From: CAWIJK01 sp963836375 | GTDB taxonomy: Bacteria > Actinomycetota > Acidimicrobiia > Acidimicrobiales > RAAP-2 | Assembly (NCBI GenBank): GCA_963836375.1 | Contig: CAWIJK010000001.1 | Span: 496,001-560,000, forward strand | Direction of reading: 5' to 3' | Length of the DNA stretch: 64,000 bases | Part shown: one piece after another, positions 36,682 to 44,469 of the stretch | Layout of the letters: every line of letters starts with the position of its first letter | How positions within the stretch are numbered: position 1 is the stretch's first letter | Program-made: the position numbers and the translations under genes | The notes under the pieces: generated by a model | Seen by the model: only the letters and a program-made list of their open reading frames with translations | Database searches by the model: none | Told to the model about the DNA's origin: nothing

Positions 36682-37965
36682 CTAGAGGTCGAAGAGGAGG
36701 CGGAGGGCCTCGACCAGTCGCTCCCCGCGCGGTGTGCCGGCGGACTCTTTCAACAAGACCGTCGGGTCGTGGACCAGCTTGGCCAGCACGGCGCGGGTGA
36801 CCGCGTCGACCTGGGACCAGTCCTCCTCGGTGAGGCCGGCGAACTGGCCGCGCCGACGCTCGAGCTCGGCCGACCGGTACTCCTCGAGCCGGGCCCGCAG
36901 GGCGGCGACGACCGGCGCCGCCCCCCGGGCACGCGACGCGGCCCGGTAGCGCTCGACCTCCTCGGCCACGATGGCCAGGGCCGCCTCTACCTCGCCCTGG
37001 CGCCCCTCCATGGCGATGGCCACCGACACCGAGATGTCGTCCATGTCGAACAGGTCGAGACCGGGTACGTCGCGCGCCGCCGGGTCGACGTTGCGCGGCA
37101 TCCCGAGGTCGAGGACCAGCAGTGCACGTCGGGCCCGGGACCCCTCGGGCGCCAGCGCCGTCACCCCGAGCAGGTGCGGCGAGGCCTCGACGGCGGTCAC
37201 CAGCACGTCGGCATCGCCGAGCACCCCCGGCACGTCGTCGAAGGCCACCGCGGCCACCTCGATGCCGGGGGGCGCGGACCGCTCGAGGTCGTCCGCCCGC
37301 TCGGGCGTGCGGTTGGCCACCAGCACCCGGGCCGGGCGGCGGGCCCCCGAGAGACCCACCAGCGACTGGGTCACCCCGGTGCCGACCTCGCCGGCACCCA
37401 CGACGACCACGGTGCTCCCGGCCAGGCCGCCGGGGCGGCGCCCCTCGGCCAGCTCCACGGCGGCGTGGGAGAACGAGGTCGTCCCCCGGGCGATGCCGGT
37501 CTCGGAGCGCACGCGCTTTCCGGCCCGGATGGCGTGGCGGAACAACTCGGCCAGCACCGGGCCGCTCACCCGCTCGCCCTGGGCCCGTTCCCAGGCCCGG
37601 CGGACCTGGCCCAGCACCTCGGACTCCCCCGGGACGGCCGACTCGAGACCCGAGGCCACCGCGAACAGGTGGGCCGGCACGTCGTCGTCGAAGCGGATCT
37701 GGAGGTGGGGCTCGAGGGTGGCGGCCGGGACGCCGGCCTTGTCGGCCAGCACCTCTTCGACCTCGTGGACGGCGTCGTGGAAGCGGTCGACGACCGCGTA
37801 GACCTCCGTGCGCAAGCAGGTGGAGAGGACCACCGACTCCTGCAGGTTCACCCGGTCCCGCAGGCTCCCGAGGACCTTGGCCACGTCGTTCTCCCCCACG
37901 GCGACGAGCTCGAGGAGATCGAGGGGCGCCTGGTGGTGCTCCAGTCCGACAACGACGACTGACAA
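36682..37965 (-). CDS. hemA: Glutamyl-tRNA reductase
   Basis: A 427-residue NADPH enzyme making glutamate-1-semialdehyde from Glu-tRNA. I chose TTG 37965: it gives SVVVVGLEHHQAPLDLLE at the N terminus as in the family and has GGGAGG 11 bases upstream. An ATG at 38082 would add 39 unconserved residues and lies inside a likely -10 hexamer. The catalytic Cys50 is in STCLRTEVYAV. The usual motif is STCNRTE; here Leu51 (TTG codon) replaces Asn. The NADP motif VVVVGAGEVGTGV and the C-terminal dimerisation region are normal. It lies downstream of rex. Confidence 0.9.
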   Translation of the reverse strand: MSVVVVGLEHHQAPLDLLELVAVGENDVAKVLGSLRDRVNLQESVVLSTCLRTEVYAVVDRFHDAVHEVEEVLADKAGVPAATLEPHLQIRFDDDVPAHLFAVASGLESAVPGESEVLGQVRRAWERAQGERVSGPVLAELFRHAIRAGKRVRSETGIARGTTSFSHAAVELAEGRRPGGLAGSTVVVVGAGEVGTGVTQSLVGLSGARRPARVLVANRTPERADDLERSAPPGIEVAAVAFDDVPGVLGDADVLVTAVEASPHLLGVTALAPEGSRARRALLVLDLGMPRNVDPAARDVPGLDLFDMDDISVSVAIAMEGRQGEVEAALAIVAEEVERYRAASRARGAAPVVAALRARLEEYRSAELERRRGQFAGLTEEDWSQVDAVTRAVLAKLVHDPTVLLKESAGTPRGERLVEALRLLFDL

Positions 37966-38080
37966 CGGGTCGGGCGCCTCCCTCGGTCGGCCCACCCCGG
38001 ACCGGCACGCTGGGCCGGAGGGCGGGTCACGGCCCCGTGCCGTGCGGACCGGGTGCGAGGCGCGCCCGGCCGTCTCCCGC

Positions 38081-38086
38081 ATGATA
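38081..38086 (-). promoter_or_regulatory. Possible -10 element TATCAT for hemA
   Basis: TATCAT on the minus strand. Transcription from it would begin near 38074, giving a leader of about 110 bases before the TTG start with its GGGAGG site. Confidence 0.4.
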
Positions 38087-38127
38087 GGCGGGGGGTGGGC
38101 ACGGCCGTCACCGGCCCGGCCGCCCGC

Positions 38128-38856
38128 TCAGCCGATGTCCGGTGACGGGGAGAGCCCCACCGAGCGCATGATCGGCACCTCGCCCTCGACCTCGTCGGTC
38201 TGGCGGGACTGGTAGAAGCTCATGACCTGCAGCTCGATCGACAGGTCCACGTAGCGCAGCAGCACGTCGGCGGGGACGTTGAGGACCCGGGGGGCGAAGT
38301 TGAGGATCGACCGCACGCCCACCGCCACGAGGGCGTCGGCCACCTCCTGGGCCGCCGGGGCCGGGGCGGCGATGACCCCGATCGCCGGCCGCTCGGCCCG
38401 GGCCATCTCGCCGAGCTGGTCGAGGTGGCGGACGGTCACCGGCCCGACCCGCTCGCCGATCACCGCCGGCGAGACGTCGAACAGCCCGGCCACCCGAAAG
38501 CCGCGCGACGAGAAGCCCTCGGAGTTGACGAGGGCCCGCCCCAGGTTCCCGATCCCCACGATGACCACCGGCCAGTCCCGGTCGACACCGAGGGCCCGGT
38601 CGATCTGCGCGACGAGGAACGCCGCGTCGTAGCCGGTCCCCCGGGTACCGAACGACCCGAGCAGCGAGAGGTCCTTTCGGACCTTGGCCGCGTTCACCCG
38701 GGCCAGGTCGGCCAGCTGCTCGGAGGACACCGTGGTCGCCCCGCTGCGCAGGAGCTCGCTCAGGATCCGCTGATAGATCGGCAACCGGACCACGGTGGCC
38801 TCGGGGATGCGCCGGGACCGGGCGGCCTCGCCACGCTCGACGCGCTCTGTGGGCAC
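38128..38856 (-). CDS. rex: Redox-sensing transcriptional repressor Rex
   Basis: A 242-residue repressor that senses the NADH/NAD+ ratio. The N-terminal winged helix (VVRLPIYQRILSELLRSG, VNAAKVRKDLSLLGSFGTRG) precedes the NAD-binding domain (VVIVGIGNLGRALVNSEGF, GLFDVSP) and the domain-swapped C-terminal helix. rex next to hemA-hemC-hemD is conserved in actinobacteria, where Rex controls respiratory genes; nuo and citrate synthase would be natural targets here, but I found no clear TTGTGAA-type operator. GTG 38856 has TACCAT 6 bases upstream. Confidence 0.94.
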   Translation of the reverse strand: MPTERVERGEAARSRRIPEATVVRLPIYQRILSELLRSGATTVSSEQLADLARVNAAKVRKDLSLLGSFGTRGTGYDAAFLVAQIDRALGVDRDWPVVIVGIGNLGRALVNSEGFSSRGFRVAGLFDVSPAVIGERVGPVTVRHLDQLGEMARAERPAIGVIAAPAPAAQEVADALVAVGVRSILNFAPRVLNVPADVLLRYVDLSIELQVMSFYQSRQTDEVEGEVPIMRSVGLSPSPDIG

Positions 38857-38862
38857 CCGCGG

Positions 38863-38868
38863 ATGGTA
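38863..38868 (-). promoter_or_regulatory. Probable -10 element TACCAT, leaderless (rex)
   Basis: TACCAT on the minus strand, exactly 6 bases before the rex GTG. Confidence 0.55.
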
Positions 38869-38886
38869 CCGAGCGCGAACACCGGG

Positions 38887-39765
38887 TCACCAGACGAGAC
38901 GCACCAACGAGCCGGCGGCCAGCCCGAAGCGGGCCGCCGCCGAGCCCTCGGCCACCACCAGGGCCAAGTACCCGTTGGCGTCCACCAGCAGGCCGGGCTC
39001 GCCCCGGGCCAGCTCGGAGAAGGACCGGACCCGGCGCACCGGCTCGGGGCCGCCCCAGGCCCCGGCGCCGGGGTCCGGGGCCACGCCGGCGGGGTCGAGG
39101 GCGACCGCCACCGCCTCGAGCGCGGCGGGCAGGGTGCGGGCGGGCGCCCCCAGCTGGGCGTTGCCGAAGCGGTCGACCCAGGTGACCTCCACCCGCAGGA
39201 GCGAGCGGCCCCCGGCGAGCGTCCCGGCGTCACAGACCGGGGGCGGCGCGCGGACCAGGCCCGACGGGTCGAGGGCGGGACCGAGGGAGGCCACCGAGGC
39301 GCCGGCGCACAGGGCCGCCGCCGCCGGGGCGAAGACGTCGCGCCCGTCGAAGGTCACCGACGCCTCCGGGCCGGGCCGGGGCCCGAGGTCACAGGCGGCC
39401 ACCACCGGCCCGGCGGCCTCGGCCGGGCCGCAGAACAGGCCGTTGTCCGGGCCCACCCACCAGCGGGGCCCCGACGCCGGCGCCGTCTCGAGGGCGATCG
39501 CCCGCCTCGGTCCCCCGACGCCTGGGTCGACCACGGCGAGGACCAGCCCCTCGCCCAGGTGCGGGAGGGCCCGGGCGAGGGCCGCCGCGCCGGACCGCAC
39601 GTCGAAGGGGGCGATCTCGTGGGTGAGGTCGATGACCGCGGTGCCCGGGGCCAGCCGGGCGAGCACGGCGTGGACCACGCCCACGAACTCGTCGCGCAAG
39701 CCGTAGTCCGAGAGGAAGAAGATGGTCCCGGGGGCCGCCGGCCCCGGAGGCTGGGTCCCGCTCAA
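38887..39765 (-). CDS. SAM hydrolase / SAM hydroxide adenosyltransferase (DUF62 family)
   Basis: A 292-residue protein of the family that cleaves S-adenosylmethionine to adenosine and methionine with water. Typical strings are FFLSDYGLRDEFVGVVHAVL, VIDLTHEIAPFDVRSGA, VVDPGVGGPRR, VGPDNGLF and VTWVDRFGNAQL. The TTG start overlaps the stop of the small HTH gene (TTGA), so the two are co-translated. Function is from family; SAM turnover or detoxification is the usual proposal. Confidence 0.9.
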   Translation of the reverse strand: MSGTQPPGPAAPGTIFFLSDYGLRDEFVGVVHAVLARLAPGTAVIDLTHEIAPFDVRSGAAALARALPHLGEGLVLAVVDPGVGGPRRAIALETAPASGPRWWVGPDNGLFCGPAEAAGPVVAACDLGPRPGPEASVTFDGRDVFAPAAAALCAGASVASLGPALDPSGLVRAPPPVCDAGTLAGGRSLLRVEVTWVDRFGNAQLGAPARTLPAALEAVAVALDPAGVAPDPGAGAWGGPEPVRRVRSFSELARGEPGLLVDANGYLALVVAEGSAAARFGLAAGSLVRLVW

Positions 39766-39962
39766 CCGGCCTTGGTCAGATGTTCGGCCACGTAGCGGTC
39801 CAGGTCCTCTTGGCGGACCCGGAAGGAGCGGCCGATCCGGGCGGCCGGGAGCGCTCCGGCGTTGATCAGCCGGTAGACGGTCATCGACGACACCCGCAGG
39901 ATCGCCGCGACCTCGCCAACGGTCAAGAACCTGGTGTGGGTGGTGTCGAGTTGCTGGGTCAT
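39762..39962 (-). CDS. Small excisionase-family (MerR-like) DNA-binding protein
   Basis: 66 residues, essentially one winged helix-turn-helix: FLTVGEVAAILRVSSMTVYR then LPAARIGRSFRVRQEDLDRY. It resembles the mycobacterial small HTH protein next to proC and the BldC-like class, so it is a chromosomal regulator and not evidence of a phage. The ATG has a GGAGGGGGAG Shine-Dalgarno upstream. It is coupled to the SAM hydrolase gene. Confidence 0.88.
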   Translation of the reverse strand: MTQQLDTTHTRFLTVGEVAAILRVSSMTVYRLINAGALPAARIGRSFRVRQEDLDRYVAEHLTKAG

Positions 39963-40090
39963 CGGCGTGGACTCCCCCTCCGCATCACGGACTGTACGCC
40001 CTCGGGCCGGGGGGCGAAAGCGAAAAGTGCGGGCAGTCCCTCTGCAACTTCTCCGCCTTGTTCGTGGGGCGGGCGGGCCGGGGCGGGGGG

Positions 40091-40897
40091 TCAGCGGGCC
40101 AGGTTCCGGGACCGCTCGGCCGCCGAGGCCACCGCCTCGATGAAGGCGGAGCGCACGGCGCGGGCCTCGAGCGCCCGCACGGCGGCGGCGGTCGTGCCCC
40201 CCGGGGAGGTCACCGACGCCCGCAGCTCCTCGGGGGCCTGGTTCGTCTCGACCAGCAGCTTGGCCGACCCGAACAGGGTCTCGACCACCAGGGTCCGGCT
40301 GACCTCACGGGTCAGCCCGGCCAGCACCCCCGCCTCGATCAGGGCCTCGGCCACCACGTAGAAGTACGCCGGACCCGAGCCCGACAGGGCGGTGACCGCG
40401 TCGAGGTGGCGTTCTGGGAGCCGGACCACCGTGCCCACGGCGGACAGCACGCCCTCGGCCCAGTCCAGGTCGGCCGCCCGCACCCTGGCCCCGCCCGAGA
40501 TGGCACTCACCCCGGCACCGACCAGGGCCGGGGTGTTGGGCATGGCCCGGACGACCACCGCCCCCTCGGGCAGCACCGCCTCGAGCCGGTGGGTGGGCAT
40601 GCCGGCCACGACCGAGAGCACCCGGCCCACGCCGGCCGCCCCGAGCGCCCGGCACGCCCCCTCGGCGACGTCGGGTTTGACGGCCAGGATCGCCCCGCCC
40701 CCCGGGGCGAGGGCGCCGGGCTCGAGGGCCTCGAGGACCACCAGCCCCTCGTGCTCGATGGCCAGGGCGGCCCGGCGCTCGGTCACCGGCTCGACCAGGC
40801 CCAGCTGGTCGGCCGGGGCCCAGTGGCGACGGATCAGGCCGGTGAGCAGGGCCTCTCCCATCTTGCCGCCCCCGACCACCACCAGTTTCACGGCCAT
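40091..40897 (-). CDS. proC: Pyrroline-5-carboxylate reductase
   Basis: 268 residues; NAD(P)H-dependent last step of proline synthesis. The dinucleotide motif VVVGGGKMGEALLTGLI, the VKPD motif, RAMPNTPALVGAG and the C-terminal LSGSGPAYFYVVAEAL and SPGGTTAAAVRALE are all present. It is preceded by TAGCCT 8 bases before the ATG. The proC-small HTH order matches mycobacteria. Confidence 0.96.
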   Translation of the reverse strand: MAVKLVVVGGGKMGEALLTGLIRRHWAPADQLGLVEPVTERRAALAIEHEGLVVLEALEPGALAPGGGAILAVKPDVAEGACRALGAAGVGRVLSVVAGMPTHRLEAVLPEGAVVVRAMPNTPALVGAGVSAISGGARVRAADLDWAEGVLSAVGTVVRLPERHLDAVTALSGSGPAYFYVVAEALIEAGVLAGLTREVSRTLVVETLFGSAKLLVETNQAPEELRASVTSPGGTTAAAVRALEARAVRSAFIEAVASAAERSRNLAR

Positions 40898-40905
40898 GGC
40901 CCGAG

Positions 40906-40911
40906 AGGCTA
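40906..40911 (-). promoter_or_regulatory. Possible -10 element TAGCCT (proC)
   Basis: TAGCCT on the minus strand, 8 bases before ATG 40897, so any leader would be 0-3 bases. Confidence 0.4.
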
Positions 40912-40944
40912 CCGGTCCCGTCGAACCCGACCCCTCGGCCGGCC

Positions 40945-41439
40945 TCAGCGCCGCCGGCGGCGGTACTGCGAGGGGTGGCCCAGGGTCATGGCCGTCGGGA
41001 AGTGGTCGTCGACGTAGACGATCGACGAGCCGGCGATGCGGTCGAGCTCGTCGGCGTCGACCAGGGCGGCCGGCACCTTGCCCACCAGGTAGACCGCGTC
41101 TTCGGTCCCGAGGCAAAAGGCCATCCCGTAGAGCTCGGTGTTGCGGCGCAACAGGTACTGGAGCACCTCGGTCACGTTGTCCTCGGGGGCGGGCATGAAC
41201 TGGGTCTCGTGGTGCAGCGTCCGCTGGCGCAGGGTCAGCCACAGCGTGATGGCGTCCTTTTCCTCGCCTTTGAACCGCAGGTACCAGCGGTGCGAGGCGG
41301 TCCGGTCGGTGACGTCGTGGTGCTCGGCCGCCACCAGGCCGAAGGTGCCGTCGGGGGAGCGCTCGCGCTCGATCCACTCCTCGATGGCCGCCACGGTGGC
41401 GGCCATCGCCTCGTCGTCGGGCAGGTCGACCAGGGGCAT
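40945..41439 (-). CDS. YbjN domain-containing protein
   Basis: 164 residues. WYLRFKGEEKDAITLWLTLR, YLLRRNTELYGMAFCLG and VYLVGKVPAALVDADELDRI match the YbjN family (type III chaperone-like fold, role unknown). In mycobacteria a YbjN gene also follows mshA, as here, 16 bases downstream on the same strand. The C terminus is a run of five Arg. Confidence 0.85.
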   Translation of the reverse strand: MPLVDLPDDEAMAATVAAIEEWIERERSPDGTFGLVAAEHHDVTDRTASHRWYLRFKGEEKDAITLWLTLRQRTLHHETQFMPAPEDNVTEVLQYLLRRNTELYGMAFCLGTEDAVYLVGKVPAALVDADELDRIAGSSIVYVDDHFPTAMTLGHPSQYRRRRR

Positions 41440-41455
41440 CAGGGTCCCGGCGCGC

Positions 41456-42706
41456 TCAGGAGCACTCGACCAGGCGCCCGACCACCAGCCGGTCGAAGAG
41501 GGCGCCGAGGGTGGCGGCGGCCCGCCGCCAGGTGTAGCCGCGGGCCCGCAGCACCGAGGCGGTGGACATCCGCTCGGCCGCCAGGGGCTCTTCGACCACC
41601 CGGCGCACGGCGGCGGCGTAGGCCGCCGGGTCGGCCGCCTCGACCAAGAACCCGGTCCGGCCCGGGTCGACCAGGGTGGTCAGCCCGCCGACGGCCGAGG
41701 CCACCACCGGGGTCCCGCAGGCCGCGGCCTCCAGGGCGACCAGGCCGAAGGACTCGGAGCGGCTGGGCACCAGGCAGGCGTCGGCCGCCCGGTAGTAGGT
41801 GGAGAGCAGCTCGTGGGGCTGGGGGTCGACCATGGTGACCCGGTCGGCCACCCCGAGCTCGGCCGCCAGCGAGCGCAGGCCCTCGTAGGTCTCCTCCCCC
41901 CGGGGCCCGCTCGGCCCGCCCACGACCACCAGGCGGTAGGGGGAGCCCGGCCCGTCGAGCGCGGCCAGGGTGGCCACCGCGACGTCGGCCCCCTTCAGGG
42001 GCTGGATGCGCCCGACGAACACGAGCAGGGTCCCGTCGGCGGCCAGCCCGAGGGCCCGGCGGGCCTGGGGCCGGTGGCCCGGGCCGAAGAAGGCGTGGTC
42101 GACGCCGGGGGGCACCACGGCGATGCGGGCCGGGTCGGCGTGGTAGAGCTTGGCGATCTGGTCGGCCTCGACCGTGCACGAGGCGAGCACCGAGTCGGAG
42201 CACTCGATGACCGACGCCTCGGCCTCGGCCCGGCGGTGGGGGATGTCGGCCTCGACCTCTTCGGGGCCGGCCTCGGCCTTCACCCGGTCGAGGGTGTGGA
42301 AGGTGCAGACCAGCGGCAGGTCGAGCTCGTGCTTGATGGCGTGGCCGGCCAGACCCGAGAGCCAGTAGTTGGCGTGGATGGCCTCGAAGGGGTCCTCCCC
42401 GTCGGCCGCCGCGGCCATCAAGGCGTGGACCCGGTCGGTGAACTCGCCCACGGTGCTCGGGAGGGCCGCTCTCGGCAGCACGGCGGCGGGGCCGGCCGGC
42501 ACGTGGTGGACGGCCAGGCCCGGCTCGACCTCGACCACCGGCGGCAGGTCGGGCGCCCAGGCCCTGGTGAACACGTCGCAGGTGACCCCGGTCCGGGCCA
42601 GGGCGGCGGCCAGCTCGCGGACGTAGACGTTCATCCCCCCGCCGTCCCCGGTGCCGGGTTGGGCGAGGGGCGAGGTGTGAAGCGAGAGGACCGCCAGCCG
42701 TCGCAT
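41456..42706 (-). CDS. mshA: D-inositol-3-phosphate glycosyltransferase (mycothiol synthesis)
   Basis: A 416-residue GT4 enzyme adding N-acetylglucosamine to inositol-3-phosphate, the first step of mycothiol synthesis. The N-terminal GTGDGGGMNVYVRELA, FHTLDRVK, VPPGVDHAFF, VFVGRIQPLKGADV and the donor-site SRSESFGLVALEAAACGTPV are characteristic of MshA. Mycothiol is limited to actinobacteria, which helps place the organism. Confidence 0.93.
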   Translation of the reverse strand: MRRLAVLSLHTSPLAQPGTGDGGGMNVYVRELAAALARTGVTCDVFTRAWAPDLPPVVEVEPGLAVHHVPAGPAAVLPRAALPSTVGEFTDRVHALMAAAADGEDPFEAIHANYWLSGLAGHAIKHELDLPLVCTFHTLDRVKAEAGPEEVEADIPHRRAEAEASVIECSDSVLASCTVEADQIAKLYHADPARIAVVPPGVDHAFFGPGHRPQARRALGLAADGTLLVFVGRIQPLKGADVAVATLAALDGPGSPYRLVVVGGPSGPRGEETYEGLRSLAAELGVADRVTMVDPQPHELLSTYYRAADACLVPSRSESFGLVALEAAACGTPVVASAVGGLTTLVDPGRTGFLVEAADPAAYAAAVRRVVEEPLAAERMSTASVLRARGYTWRRAAATLGALFDRLVVGRLVECS

Positions 42707-42715
42707 GCCGGCCCC

Positions 42716-42721
42716 AGGCTA
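42716..42721 (-). promoter_or_regulatory. Possible -10 element TAGCCT (mshA)
   Basis: TAGCCT on the minus strand, 9 bases before the mshA ATG. The same hexamer precedes proC. Confidence 0.35.
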
Positions 42722-43219
42722 CCGGGAGGGGTGCGGGGCGCCTCCGGGCCGGTGCCCGTTGCCGGCGCTGTCCGGGCCGGCCGGCCGGTCCCCGGCCCGC
42801 TCGGCTCGGGGGCCCTGGACCCGCTCGTTCGGGGCCGGTGGGCCCTCGGGGGCGTGGGCGTCGGGCTCGGCGTCGTGCTCGCGGCGGAACGAGAGGTAGA
42901 TGCGGACCAGGGCCTGCTTCTGCTCCTCGCTCAGGTGGGGGTCGGCCAGGATCTGGCGGGCCAGGTCGGGGGTACCGGTGGGCGGGTCGAGGATGCCGGC
43001 TTGGACGTAGAGGGTCTCGGCCGAGATGCGCAGGGCCTTGGCGATCTGCTGGAGGATTTCGGCCGAGGGCCGCCGCAGCCCCCGCTCGATCTGGCTCAGG
43101 TACGGGTTGGAGATCCCGGCCAGCTCAGAGAGGCGCCGGAGGGACAGCCGTGCGGTCCCCCGCTGCTCACGGATGAAGGCGCCGAGGTCGCTCCAGCGCT
43201 CGGCCGGGTCGTTGCCCAT
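42719..43219 (-). CDS. XRE-family transcriptional regulator
   Basis: 166 residues. One Cro/C1-type helix-turn-helix lies at residues 12-66 (LGAFIREQRGTARLSLRRLS, GISNPYLSQIERGLRRPSAE), then a helical segment DPHLSEEQKQALVRIYLSFR and a disordered Pro/Gly-rich tail. Similar single-domain regulators occur near mshA in other actinobacteria. The target is unknown. TACGCT lies 8 bases before the ATG. Confidence 0.87.
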   Translation of the reverse strand: MGNDPAERWSDLGAFIREQRGTARLSLRRLSELAGISNPYLSQIERGLRRPSAEILQQIAKALRISAETLYVQAGILDPPTGTPDLARQILADPHLSEEQKQALVRIYLSFRREHDAEPDAHAPEGPPAPNERVQGPRAERAGDRPAGPDSAGNGHRPGGAPHPSR

Positions 43220-43227
43220 CGGCCCCG

Positions 43228-43233
43228 AGCGTA
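43228..43233 (-). promoter_or_regulatory. Possible -10 element TACGCT (XRE regulator)
   Basis: TACGCT on the minus strand, 8 bases before ATG 43219. Confidence 0.38.
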
Positions 43234-43243
43234 GCTTGACCGT

Positions 43244-43711
43244 TCAGGGCCCCCCTGGCACCGGCGGGGCCCGGCGCAGCCGTCCGGTGCGCCCGGGCGG
43301 TCCGTAGCGGTAGAGGGCCCGACCGAGCACCTTGGTCGCCGGCACCGGGCCGAAGGTGCGGCTGTCGGTGCTGGCGTCGGGGTTGTCCCCCGCCACCGTC
43401 ACCCCGGCCGGCCCGACCGAGACCACCCGCTTCACGAGCAGCGCTGCGGCGGGGGCGGGGCCCCGCGGGTCGAACAGGGCGACGAGGTCGCCGGGGCGAA
43501 GCCAGCGCACGGGCAGGCGGAGGACGACCAGGCGGTCACCGGCGACGAGGGCCGGCGCCATGCTGGCGCCGGCGACCACCACCCGGCGCACGGCCAGCGC
43601 CGCCGCCGCTCCGGCGAGCGCCGTCCCGAGCGCCGCTCCCCGGACCAGGCGCCGGCCGCCGGCCCCATTTTTCGGCGCGGCCCGCCTGGGTAGTGTGGGA
43701 CCGCGGTGCAC
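43244..43711 (-). CDS. sodX: Ni-superoxide dismutase maturation protease (S26 signal peptidase family)
   Basis: About 155 residues from GTG 43711. One hydrophobic anchor (GAALGTALAGAAAALAV) precedes the S26 serine protease motifs: catalytic Ser50 in VAGASMAPALVAGDRLVVLR, catalytic Lys94 in LLVKRVVSVG, and AGDNPDASTDSR. Its position back-to-back with sodN identifies it as the protease that removes the SodN propeptide. The start is uncertain: this GTG is the nearest in-frame one upstream of the anchor, with CACAGT 7 bases before it, and it places the start within the sodN leader. Confidence 0.8.
   Translation of the reverse strand: MHRGPTLPRRAAPKNGAGGRRLVRGAALGTALAGAAAALAVRRVVVAGASMAPALVAGDRLVVLRLPVRWLRPGDLVALFDPRGPAPAAALLVKRVVSVGPAGVTVAGDNPDASTDSRTFGPVPATKVLGRALYRYGPPGRTGRLRRAPPVPGGP
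43691..43696 (+). promoter_or_regulatory. Probable -10 element TAGTGT (sodN)
   Basis: TAGTGT precedes sodN. Transcription would start near 43703, giving a leader of about 65 bases ending in AAGGAG before ATG 43769. A GTG at 43706 is 9 bases after it and could be an alternative leaderless start. Confidence 0.45.
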
Positions 43712-43768
43712 GACCTCAACTGTGGACGAACCGGGCCCCGTGTGCGGGGACCGAGAAGGAGCCCGAGA

Positions 43769-44188
43769 ATGCGACTCATCGACCGACTGCTCACCACCGC
43801 CGACCGGTTCTCGGCGCCGACGGTGGCTCACGCCCACTGCGACCTCCCCTGCGGGATCTACGACCCGGCCCAGGCCCGGATCGAGGCCGAGTCGGTCAAG
43901 GCCATCATGGAGAAGTACAACGGCTCGGACGACCCGGTGTTCAAGGAGCGGGCGATCGTCATCAAAGAGGAGCGGGCCGACCTGGTCAAGCACCACCTCT
44001 GGGTCCTGTGGACCGACTACTTCAAGCCCGAGCACCTCGAGAAGCACCCCGAGCTCCACGACCTGTTCTGGAAGGCCACCAAGCGGGCCGGGGAGTCAAA
44101 GAAGACGACCGACGCCGCGGTGGGACAGGACCTCTTGGACCAGATCGCCGCCATCGACACCATCTTCTGGGAGACCAAGAAGGGTTGA
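43769..44188 (+). CDS. sodN: Nickel superoxide dismutase
   Basis: 139 residues as a precursor. After a 22-residue propeptide (MRLIDRLLTTADRFSAPTVA then HA) the mature enzyme would begin with the nickel hook HCDLPCGIYDP, with His1, Cys2 and Cys6 as ligands. The rest is the four-helix bundle (AIMEKYNGSDDPVFKERAIV, DLVKHHLWVLWTDYFKPEHL). It dismutates superoxide in the cytoplasm. The ATG is chosen because AAGGAG lies 7 bases upstream. Confidence 0.95.
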   Translation: MRLIDRLLTTADRFSAPTVAHAHCDLPCGIYDPAQARIEAESVKAIMEKYNGSDDPVFKERAIVIKEERADLVKHHLWVLWTDYFKPEHLEKHPELHDLFWKATKRAGESKKTTDAAVGQDLLDQIAAIDTIFWETKKG

Positions 44189-44469
44189 CCATCCGTCCGC
44201 CATCAACGGCGGACACGCTCGGGAAGCCCCGTCGGTCCGGGTCTTGCCCGCACCCTGAGCCGTTCGGCATCCATCGCTGAACGAGTCCGTTCCTCGCCAC
44301 TCGGCCCCTGGACGTGGGGTCGCCGGGCGGCGTGGGCGTGCGCCACGCTCTGGCCCTGGCAGTGAGGGTGACTTGAAGACGGCTGCCCACGGCCGATACC
44401 GTCTGCCTCCGATTGCGGGGCCGAAGCCGGCGAACTCGTGAGACCCGCGTGAGAAAGAGGGGGACGCGG

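Noticed and set aside
39762..39962. Excisionase-like gene as a sign of a prophage
   Set aside because: It is a conserved chromosomal neighbour of proC in actinobacteria, and no integrase or phage genes lie nearby.
43706..43768. Leaderless GTG 43706 as the sodN start
   Set aside because: It is 9 bases after TAGTGT, but would add 21 residues unlike SodN propeptides; ATG 43769 has a strong AAGGAG.
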